A stretch of 5,152 bases of DNA from Bacteroidales bacterium (GTDB taxonomy: Bacteria; Bacteroidota; Bacteroidia; Bacteroidales; UBA12077), in NCBI GenBank assembly GCA_003446015.1, contig DMBU01000015.1, forward strand, positions 1 through 5,152, in the 5' to 3' direction. The notes below the pieces were generated by a model, which saw only the letters and a list, made by a program, of their open reading frames with translations, ran no database searches and had not been told where the DNA came from. The translations under genes and the position numbers were made by a program. Positions 1 to 5,137 of the stretch are shown piece after piece (the first letter of the stretch is position 1; every line of letters begins with the position of its first letter).

Positions 1-2
1 TT

Positions 3-166
3 CCCCTTTACCTACTCGACCAGTGCTACAATACTTGTCAAGTTATTGGTGTACAACACTATGAAAAACTTAAAAAATAGCATTTAGGTCGGAATTACTT
101 ATTGCTGGTAACAGCAAAATTGTGTTTGTAGAAGAGCTATATATTGATGATTTAACAATAAAATAA
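3..166 (+). pseudogene. Possible C-terminal end of an upstream gene, frameshifted
   Basis: The frame starting at base 3 is open to a TAG at 78-80 and ends in a lysine-rich, C-terminus-like stretch (…VQHYEKLKK). A second frame, one base back, is open from 74 to a TAA at 164-166 and reads …SELLIAGNSKIVFVEELYID…, also with natural-looking codon use. The two overlap at a run of six A residues (72-77), so one missing A, or a -1 slip there, would join them into a single 3' end. Neither part has a convincing start of its own, and the 5' part is cut by the window edge. I do not recognise a family. It may be a decayed gene end, a sequencing indel, or chance open frames in AT-rich DNA. Confidence 0.3.
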
Positions 167-264
167 TCATTCACAGAACAAAAAAACAAAGATGTATTTT
201 GATAATATTGTACTAAATTTACAATAATAAAAAATAATACCATAATAATATTGGGAATTAATTG

Positions 265-272
265 TATATTTG
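265..272 (+). promoter_or_regulatory. Candidate -7 promoter element for the rloAB-like operon
   Basis: TATATTTG matches the Bacteroidota sigma-ABfr -7 consensus TAnnTTTG exactly and lies 38 nt before the ATG at 311, a suitable distance for a short leader. No well-spaced -33 TTG is visible: the nearest, at 251-253, is too close. The rest of 167-310 is AT-rich, with no other structure that I can see. No Shine-Dalgarno sequence precedes the ATG, which is normal for this phylum. Confidence 0.45.
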
Positions 273-310
273 CAGAATAAATACAAAAAATAAACTTAAA
301 TCCAAGTATT

Positions 311-1585
311 ATGATACTTTCACTACGGATTGAAAACTTTCGTTCAATAAAAGATTCTTTAACAGTCAATCTAACAACCGAAAAAAGGTTGAAAGAAATA
401 GATTTGCCAGAAAATTCTTTTATAGAAAAAAATAACGAAATACTGAAGTCTCTCCTAATTTATGGACGAAATGCTTCTGGAAAAAGCAATATTCTACTTG
501 CCCTTAAAGCTTTAACTTATCTAGTTGAAAATTCGGATAGTTTTAAACATAAAGCAGATATTGGTCCATACGAACCATTCAAATTTGATACTGAATATTC
601 CAAAAAGCCCGTGAGTTTTGAAATTGATTTTATAAGTGTTGAAACAAAGACTAAATTTAAATATATCGTTGAGTTCAATAAGAATAGTATTGTTTTTGAA
701 GGTTTATATATTTATCCAGAAGGAATAAAGTCTAAATTATATGAAAGAAATATGTCTTCAATATCATATGGAGATTATTATAAAGGAACTAAAAAGAAAA
801 TTGAAGATGACTTATTGCCAAACCAACTATTTTTATCAAAATCAGCAACAAGTAAAGTTAAGTATCTTGATGATTGCTATTTGTATTTTGAAAAATACAT
901 GTATGTATCTACAATTCATGACACAGATTATGATAATACTATAATCAGAGCCTTTTCTGAAGTTTTGACAAAAGACAATAAGTTAAAAATCAACTTGCTT
1001 GAATTACTTAAATCATCTGATACAAGCATAAAGGATTTTAATATCAAAGAGAATGAAAAAGAAATTACGTTTTCCAAAAATGTTCCAGAAGATTTGAAGA
1101 ATACATTATTAGATAAGTATAAATATGAAGTTTCTACTAGTCATACTTTATTTGAAAATGGTGCGGAAGTTGGACAAGAAACTTTAGACTTAGAAGATGA
1201 ATCATTAGGAACTAAAAAATTATTTGCTATTGGGGCTTTGATTTTAGACACTCTTAATGACGGAGGGGTTATTGTTATTGATGAACTAGACAAAGGATTA
1301 CATCCATTGATAAGTAAATTATTAATAAGTCTTTTTAATAGTAAAAAAAATAATCCCAACAACGCACAACTGATTTTTGCAACTCATGATAGTACATTAT
1401 TAGATTTAGAAGTTTTAAGAAGAGACCAAATTAGTTTTGTAGATAAAGAATATGAAGGTAATAGCATTTACTATAAATTAAGTGATATTAAAGGTATTAG
1501 AAAAGATATCCCACTTGATAAATGGTACTTAAGTGGTAGATTTAAAGCAATACCAGTAACAAATGAAGTAAATTTAATTTTCTAA
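311..1585 (+). CDS. RloA-type AAA family ATPase, putative phage-defence ATPase
   Basis: This 424-residue cytosolic ATPase has the ABC/SMC-like fold of the AAA15/AAA21 group (COG1106, RloA-like). The N-terminus (LRIENFRSIKD, residues 5-15) is typical of the family and fixes the ATG start. Walker A is GRNASGKS at 52-59. A signature-like ESLGTKKLF lies at 297-305, Walker B at 320-325 (VIVIDE, catalytic E325) followed by LDKGLHP, and the H-loop ATHD at 357-360. The C-terminal YLSGRFKAIP (406-415) is also family-like. Residues 60-290 form the variable insert between the two ATPase halves and probably carry the partner or trigger interface (inference). All catalytic motifs are intact and the length is full. 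RloB starts 3 nt after the stop, so the two are co-transcribed. In known systems such ATPases act with a toprim-like effector to sense phage infection; that role here is inferred from family and pairing. Confidence 0.9.
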   Translation: MILSLRIENFRSIKDSLTVNLTTEKRLKEIDLPENSFIEKNNEILKSLLIYGRNASGKSNILLALKALTYLVENSDSFKHKADIGPYEPFKFDTEYSKKPVSFEIDFISVETKTKFKYIVEFNKNSIVFEGLYIYPEGIKSKLYERNMSSISYGDYYKGTKKKIEDDLLPNQLFLSKSATSKVKYLDDCYLYFEKYMYVSTIHDTDYDNTIIRAFSEVLTKDNKLKINLLELLKSSDTSIKDFNIKENEKEITFSKNVPEDLKNTLLDKYKYEVSTSHTLFENGAEVGQETLDLEDESLGTKKLFAIGALILDTLNDGGVIVIDELDKGLHPLISKLLISLFNSKKNNPNNAQLIFATHDSTLLDLEVLRRDQISFVDKEYEGNSIYYKLSDIKGIRKDIPLDKWYLSGRFKAIPVTNEVNLIF

Positions 1586-1588
1586 GTT

Positions 1589-2203
1589 ATGCTCAATTTT
1601 AGTAAAAGATTGCTAATTATTTGTGAAGACAAAAAGTCTTCTAAGTTGTATTTTGAGGCTTTTAAAAAAGATGAAAAATTAAAACGTGATTTGGCATCGG
1701 TAAGCATTGAAGTTGTCCATCCCAAAGACCACAGTCCTGTTGGCTTGGTAACAGAAGCTAAACTAAAAAAACTAAAAGCGAAACGAGACAGAAACCCCTA
1801 TAATGAAATCTGGATTGTTCTTGACAAGGATTACCATGCAAATATTGATAAAGCTTTCAATATGGCTTATGCAAACAAATTTAGGATTGCTCTATCTTCA
1901 ATTTGTTTTGAATATTGGGTCTTACTTCATTTTGAAAAAACGTGTAAAGCATTTACTAAATGTGATGATATTATTAGTTATATTCGAAGATATCATTTTT
2001 CAGACTATTTAAAAAGTGAAAATGTTTATGTTGATTTAAAAGACAAAGTAAATGGAGCTATCAAAAATGGGGAGTGGGTTGTTATGCAAAATCAAAATGA
2101 TATTGATAGGGGTTGTAAAATCTATGATTTAGAAGCATACACAGATGTTCATATATTAGTTGAACGATTGATTAAACCAAAAGAATTCATACTTAAAGGT
2201 TGA
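1589..2203 (+). CDS. RloB family protein, putative toprim-like effector
   Basis: This 204-residue protein is RloB-like (PF13707). The opening beta strand and first motif are LLIICEDKKSSKLYF (residues 8-22, E13). The second motif is IWIVLDKDYH (74-83, D79 and D81), giving the acidic E…DxD arrangement of a toprim-like metal site. The family hallmark ALSSICFEYWVLLHF follows at 101-115, and the C-terminus has the usual helical TDVHILVERL (185-194). The ATG is 3 nt after the RloA-type stop (TAAGTTATG), indicating translational coupling in one operon. RloB is the probable effector, likely a nuclease, controlled by the ATPase; this is inference from the pairing seen in RloA/RloB and AbiL-like loci and by analogy with ATPase-toprim systems such as PARIS. 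One oddity is that motif I reads CEDKKSS where the family usually has CEGxKTE, so a normally conserved glycine and second glutamate are replaced. Confidence 0.87.
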   Translation: MLNFSKRLLIICEDKKSSKLYFEAFKKDEKLKRDLASVSIEVVHPKDHSPVGLVTEAKLKKLKAKRDRNPYNEIWIVLDKDYHANIDKAFNMAYANKFRIALSSICFEYWVLLHFEKTCKAFTKCDDIISYIRRYHFSDYLKSENVYVDLKDKVNGAIKNGEWVVMQNQNDIDRGCKIYDLEAYTDVHILVERLIKPKEFILKG

Positions 2204-2241
2204 CAAAATCCATTCTTATAACAGAAAAACTTAACACAACA

Positions 2242-2280
2242 TTTAAACTTTTTGGCGGTGAAGCCGCTAAAGTGTTTAAA
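2242..2280 (+). repeat. GAA-triloop hairpin in repeat A copy 1
   Basis: The arms 2242-2259 and 2263-2280 pair around the loop GAA (2260-2262). The inner stem is GCGGT/GCCGC with a terminal T-G wobble, and the outer ends are TTTAAAC and GTTTAAA, with three mismatches in between. It may form the RNA 3' end of the rloAB-like operon, but no T-run follows directly. Confidence 0.65.
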
Positions 2281-2302
2281 ATGCTCTTAAAAAATCACAA
2301 CT

Positions 2303-2318
2303 GCAGCCGTCAGGCTGC
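2303..2318 (+). repeat. Variable-stem hairpin in repeat A copy 1
   Basis: GCAGCC pairs perfectly with GGCTGC around the loop GTCA. The equivalent place in copy 2 has a different stem, TTTTTGC/GCAAAAA, around GTTA (4900-4917), so pairing is kept while sequence changes. The invariant AAAGCGCGTTGGAA follows directly in both copies. Confidence 0.65.
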
Positions 2319-2382
2319 AAAGCGCGTTGGAATCCTATTTTTTAACTATCCAAACCGACAAACCATTCTCAAAAAAAAGAAG

Positions 2383-2507
2383 TGTCAAACCGCTATGAAT
2401 AGATATAATAATTTCATTGTCAGAATGAGATGAATTTTCCAACTTGCAAAACTGTCAAGTAGTATGAAAATGATTCTTGTATTAATGACTTGTCAAAATG
2501 AGATGAA
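2383..2507 (+). repeat. TGTCA-headed units at about 35-nt spacing
   Basis: Four degenerate direct units begin at 2383, 2418, 2453 and 2491 (steps of 35, 35 and 38 nt), with consensus TGTCARNNNGNNATGAA. Units 2 and 4 match at 16 of 17 bases (TGTCAGAATGAGATGAA and TGTCAAAATGAGATGAA). Copy 2 of repeat A has related units at 4983, 5014 and 5051. No function is known to me. Confidence 0.5.
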
Positions 2508-2534
2508 GTTGTCCAGTTTTTTTAGGCGCCTTAC

Positions 2535-2669
2535 CTATAACGGTCTTCGGGTAGCGTATCGTGCGGGTTTCCGCCGCGTTTCATTATCACCCGTTGAACC
2601 ATTTTACTAAGATAATATTTTGTCAGCAAACCACCAAAACCCCGCATGTACGCTGACCCGATGTTATAG
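2535..2669. repeat. Palindromic element B1 (attC-like hairpin)
   Basis: This 135-bp imperfect palindrome is bounded by CTATAAC (2535-2541) and GTTATAG (2663-2669). The left arm then reads TCGGGT, AGCGTA, TGCGGG (to 2567), and the right arm (2640-2662) holds the complements in reverse order, separated by small bulges including an extra 5 nt (GGTCT) on the left. Inside are a small GCGG-GTTT-CCGC hairpin (2563-2574) and the motif TATCACCCGTT (2585-2595), which B2 shares at the same offset. Size, inverted terminal cores and extrahelical bases resemble integron attC sites, but the core is TATAAC/GTTATA and not the classical one. It could instead be a miniature mobile palindrome. It is GC-richer than its surroundings and may also end transcription of the minus-strand gene that runs into it. 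Confidence 0.7.
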
Positions 2670-3530
2670 CCAGTGCTTTTTTGTCCATTCACTTAATTTA
2701 AATTTTGTTTTCACTTGTCCATTTATTTTAATGTATTCATCTTTAAATGGTATAGCTGATTTTAGAACAATCCATCCAAAACCCATTTGTCTGTCAGTTC
2801 TAATTTTATATTCTTTAAATATCGGCAATTGTCCAATTACTTCTATTTCAAGTCCATGGTTTTTATAATTAAATGCTGAAAATCCACCAATTTGAGGTTG
2901 GTCAATCCAATCCTTATGCATTTCTGTTCCTTTAAAACTAATCTCATTAACCCTTTTTATATAAACTTCTGCTTTCTTAAAGTCATCTAAAGTAGGTTTG
3001 TCAGCCTTGTCAATCGTTGTAATTGCAATATAATTTGTACCAACTTCTGTTTCTTTTTCATCAGTAAGAACAAATGCACCGCCAAAATTTCCATTATCCA
3101 TTTTGTAAACTAGACAATCCCCTTTTTTAAATATTGAATCAAAGAGTTTCTTTTTAGTCCTTTTTCTTGGTTTGTCTTTTTCCGTTTTGAGTTTAGAAAG
3201 AAATTTTATCAAGACCTTTTCTCTTGCCTTCAAGTCTGCTGGAGAAGCATCTAACTCTTTCCAAACTCGTAAATCTTCGCCAGTCTGAATTATTTGGTCA
3301 ACTTTTGTTAAGATTTCATTGTCAAGTGCCTTACAATCCCATTGACCATTTGCAATAGCAAACCAAAAATTAGTCGCATCTTCTGGAAGATTTATAGTTT
3401 CTTGATTTTCATCAATTAATCTTTTCGTTATCTCAGGTACAGAAAGACCTTCATTATACAACTCAATAAATTGTCCGTAAATATCAGCGAATGTGTCATT
3501 TGAACTTATTCCTGTTCCCCAAGCTCCCAT
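2664..3530 (-). CDS. DUF4259-like N-terminal domain protein, unknown function
   Basis: This 288-residue soluble protein has no signal peptide. The N-terminus MGAWGTGISSNDTFADIYGQ (residues 1-20) resembles the MGAWG…NDTA start of DUF4259 proteins and supports the chosen ATG (3528-3530). Residues 20-110 are mostly helical. A basic linker (PRKRTKKK, 121-128) leads to a second, beta-rich domain whose start, FKKGDCLVYKMDNGNFGGAF (134-153), recalls Imm26-type immunity domains; that resemblance is tentative. The last codons (K-H-W-L-stop) run into palindrome B1, so the TAA at 2666-2664 is supplied by the core CTATAAC. Upstream, only 60 nt separate the ATG from the core of B2, and I see no TAnnTTTG box, so expression may rely on an outside or weak promoter. 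It is convergent with rloAB and probably independent cargo. Confidence 0.8.
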   Translation of the reverse strand: MGAWGTGISSNDTFADIYGQFIELYNEGLSVPEITKRLIDENQETINLPEDATNFWFAIANGQWDCKALDNEILTKVDQIIQTGEDLRVWKELDASPADLKAREKVLIKFLSKLKTEKDKPRKRTKKKLFDSIFKKGDCLVYKMDNGNFGGAFVLTDEKETEVGTNYIAITTIDKADKPTLDDFKKAEVYIKRVNEISFKGTEMHKDWIDQPQIGGFSAFNYKNHGLEIEVIGQLPIFKEYKIRTDRQMGFGWIVLKSAIPFKDEYIKINGQVKTKFKLSEWTKKHWL

Positions 3531-3590
3531 AATTCAATATTTCTTTTTAGTCAATTCGTTTGATGATGCTGTGTCTTTTTTTAGCATTGG

Positions 3591-3724
3591 CTATAACGGT
3601 TCAGCCATAAAAAAAGTGCGGGATTTCCGCCCTGTTTCGGTATCACCCGTTAATAAAGTTTGAAGATAGCAATAAGTTTGAGAATTGCCAAACCCCCGCA
3701 ATTTTTTTTGATGGCTTGTTATAA
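3591..3724. repeat. Palindromic element B2 (attC-like hairpin)
   Basis: This 134-bp element is homologous to B1. Its ends are CTATAAC (3591-3597) and GTTATAA (3718-3724). The left arm AGCCAT, A-run, TGCGGG (to 3622) pairs with the right arm CCCGCA, T-run, ATGGCT (3695-3716). The extra bases GGTTC (3598-3602) sit where B1 has GGTCT. It shares GTGCGGG, TTTCCGCC and TATCACCCGTT (3641-3651, offset 50 as in B1). Much of the arm sequence between the conserved blocks differs from B1 yet still pairs. It lies between two minus-strand genes. Confidence 0.7.
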
Positions 3725-3752
3725 ATTGGCCGACAATACTAACTTTGTCAGT

Positions 3753-3852
3753 TTAGTAATAATTATCAACGAAGTGCTAAATTGTTTTAGTTTTTAGAAA
3801 TAGCAAATTGCTCGTTAGAGCAAAAGAAAGCTCTTTAGCAATTTATTACTAA
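3753..3852. repeat. Nested inverted repeats downstream of the secreted-protein gene
   Basis: An exact 10-bp inverted pair, TTAGTAATAA (3753-3762) and TTATTACTAA (3843-3852), encloses a compact hairpin at 3805-3844. This starts 20 nt beyond the stop of the minus-strand gene at 3872-4780, so it may mark that transcript's 3' end. The rest of 3725-3871 shows no gene. Confidence 0.45.
3805..3844 (-). terminator. Candidate transcript-end hairpin for the secreted-protein gene
   Basis: Read on the minus strand, AAATTGCT pairs with AGCAATTT and inside it AGAGC pairs with GCTCT around an 8-nt T-rich loop. It lies 28 nt past the stop codon. No uninterrupted T-run follows, so intrinsic termination is only possible and RNA 3'-end protection is equally likely. 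Confidence 0.35.
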
Positions 3853-3871
3853 TGTGCTTTATCTTTCAGAT

Positions 3872-4780
3872 TTAATACTGTAATTCTTCTACACTAAATG
3901 TTTTTAAATAAGTTTCAAGATTTATCTTTCCATTTTCATCAACCATCTTATAACCGTCTTTTCCTTTACTTTTTATTTTTAGGAATTCATCTTTACTAAA
4001 TATTCTTGTATATATATTATTTTTTTCAAAATCGTAAACAATTGCTGTTTGTTTTCTAAACTCATTTAAAGTTACAATTAGTAAATCATCTACAGGGCTA
4101 TATAAACCAATTGTATTTATAGTAGTTTCTATTTTATTATCAACAATCAATTTGTTTTGCTTTAAATCATAGATTCTAAAACCATCTTTTAACATTATTC
4201 CAGATTCATCTTCTACACCATAAGAAAAGCATAAATAATTGCCTTCATTTGTTAAAATAAAACGATTAATATTAACATCAATATTTATTATTGAATTTAC
4301 TTTATTTCCTTGGTAATCATATATATAAATTTCACTTGAAACACCAGCCATATAAAAATCATGCGCTAAACCCAACGTATAACCAACTGCAACTTTATTT
4401 TTTAGTTTATGATAAACAATCTCTTCTATCATAGCTTGATTTATTTTTATATCTTTTTCTTTAATTGTTCTATGATAATGTTTTCTATCAGCAGGTAGTA
4501 TAATACTATTAAGAGAAGCTTCATTAACATTATATAGGTTAGAACTCTGTTCTGTCTTTACAGTATTATCTAACTTTAATTTCTTATAGTATGGATTATT
4601 TTCAGTAAGATCAATTGATTTAATCTTGAAGTTATTTATTGTATCATAAAATACTAATTCTTTCAGTTTATTATTTGAATCTTTAATAACTGTAAAGGGC
4701 TTATTGGTTTGTTCTTTTTCAGTTTGAGAAAAGGCATTTATACTAATAACTGTAACAATCAAAAAAATAAAGTGTCTCAT
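3872..4780 (-). CDS. Secreted protein of unknown function, possibly beta-propeller
   Basis: This 302-residue protein begins with a Sec signal peptide: a short basic start (MRH), a hydrophobic core at residues 4-17 and a Bacteroidota-typical cleavage region AFSQ (16-19). No lipobox cysteine is visible, so it is expected in the periplasm or outside the cell. After a polar, probably flexible region (20-110), the rest alternates strands and turns. It has blade-like repeats EIYIYDYQGNKV (150-161), GFRIYDLKQNKL (200-211) and TAIVYDFEKNNI (245-256), spaced 45-50 residues apart, suggesting WD40- or YVTN-like propeller blades. Three blades would be an incomplete ring, so the fold is uncertain. I do not recognise a named family and see no catalytic motif. 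The ATG at 4780-4778 is set by the signal peptide. It has no co-directional partner within an operon-like distance. Confidence 0.8.
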   Translation of the reverse strand: MRHFIFLIVTVISINAFSQTEKEQTNKPFTVIKDSNNKLKELVFYDTINNFKIKSIDLTENNPYYKKLKLDNTVKTEQSSNLYNVNEASLNSIILPADRKHYHRTIKEKDIKINQAMIEEIVYHKLKNKVAVGYTLGLAHDFYMAGVSSEIYIYDYQGNKVNSIINIDVNINRFILTNEGNYLCFSYGVEDESGIMLKDGFRIYDLKQNKLIVDNKIETTINTIGLYSPVDDLLIVTLNEFRKQTAIVYDFEKNNIYTRIFSKDEFLKIKSKGKDGYKMVDENGKINLETYLKTFSVEELQY

Positions 4781-4823
4781 AATAAAATAGTTTGAAATAA
4801 GTTTATGAAATTAATTAAAATTT

Positions 4824-4831
4824 CAAATAAA
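4824..4831 (-). promoter_or_regulatory. Weak candidate -7 box for the secreted-protein gene
   Basis: On the minus strand, TTTATTTG differs from the TAnnTTTG consensus at one fixed position and lies 43 nt before the ATG. No well-spaced -33 element is evident. It sits between the gene start and repeat A copy 2. Confidence 0.25.
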
Positions 4832-4847
4832 GCCAATTAACTCTAAA

Positions 4848-4888
4848 ATTTAAGCTCTTTGGCGGCGAAGCCGCTAATGTGTTTAAAT
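4848..4888 (+). repeat. GAA-triloop hairpin in repeat A copy 2
   Basis: The 19-nt arms 4848-4866 and 4870-4888 flank the loop GAA. The apex contains GCGAAGC, known as an exceptionally stable DNA mini-hairpin. Four outer positions are mismatched or wobble. Its position in the repeat matches 2242-2280. Confidence 0.65.
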
Positions 4889-5137
4889 TAAAACTCCAGT
4901 TTTTGCGTTAGCAAAAAAAGCGCGTTGGAAAAAACTAAAACAATTTCTATCACACTTACCGAACCGATCTCGATAAATTCAGTATCAAACAGCGCGAATA
5001 AAACTACTTTAATTGTCAGAATGTAAATTCCCTTTCTAAATTGCAAAAGCTGTCAGAATGCGAAAAAAAGACCCTTTAATATTATACTAACAAAAAAGAG
5101 CAGAATTGCTCGTTATTCAGAATTTTTAGTGGCTTAT
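4848..5137 (+). repeat. Structured non-coding repeat A, copy 2
   Basis: This is the second copy of the repeat at 2241-2534, in the same orientation. Its parts are: a GAA-triloop hairpin (4848-4888) with a perfect GCGGC/GCCGC inner stem; a variable hairpin (4900-4917); the identical AAAGCGCGTTGGAA (4917-4930); TATCA/TGTCA-headed units at 4983, 5014 and 5051; and TTGCAAAA just before the last unit, as in copy 1. A small extra hairpin GAGCA-GAAT-TGCTC lies at 5098-5111. It ends at the start of a third palindrome B. Here it lies upstream of a minus-strand gene, whereas copy 1 lies downstream of a plus-strand gene, so it is not tied to one gene position. No gene is visible in this stretch. Confidence 0.65.

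Larger units (their letters stand above)
2241..2534 (+). repeat. Structured non-coding repeat A, copy 1
   Basis: This sequence starts 37 nt after the RloB stop and runs to the left edge of palindrome B1. In order it has: a GAA-triloop hairpin (2242-2280); a second hairpin (2303-2318); the 14-nt block AAAGCGCGTTGGAA (2319-2332); and units headed TGTCA at 2383, 2418, 2453 and 2491. The same elements recur in the same order at 4848-5137. A TTG-initiated open frame runs through it (2200-2433), but the matching frame in copy 2 is broken by a stop, so conservation is of DNA or RNA structure, not protein. It could be a structured RNA, a 3' stability or termination region, or a non-autonomous mobile element. 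It holds no recognisable transposase gene. Confidence 0.7.

Noticed and set aside
70..369. 99-residue hydrophobic open frame on the minus strand
   Set aside because: It overlaps the start of the ATPase gene and its promoter region; the hydrophobic residues arise from AT-rich DNA and no family features are seen.
741..2012. Short open frames inside the ATPase and RloB genes (741-944, 1141-1362, 1803-2012)
   Set aside because: They are out of frame or antisense within genes with intact motifs and have no plausible starts or features.
2216..2222. TTATAAC after the RloB stop as a further cassette core
   Set aside because: No inverted partner or bulge sequence GGTYY accompanies it, and a heptamer like this is expected by chance in AT-rich DNA.
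2200..2433. 77-residue open frame on the plus strand just after RloB
   Set aside because: It needs a TTG start overlapping the RloB stop and runs through repeat A; the matching frame in copy 2 hits a stop inside the second hairpin, so no protein is conserved.
2383..2515. CRISPR array
   Set aside because: The TGTCA-headed units are degenerate along their length, with no conserved repeat separated by unique spacers of equal size, and no cas gene is present.
2620..2868. 82-residue open frame on the plus strand
   Set aside because: It is antisense to the well-supported DUF4259-like gene and its first part lies in palindrome B1.
2535..3724. Classical integron attC sites
   Set aside because: The ends are TATAAC/GTTATA and do not fit RYYYAAC/GTTRRRY, and no integrase gene is in the window, so only 'attC-like' is used.
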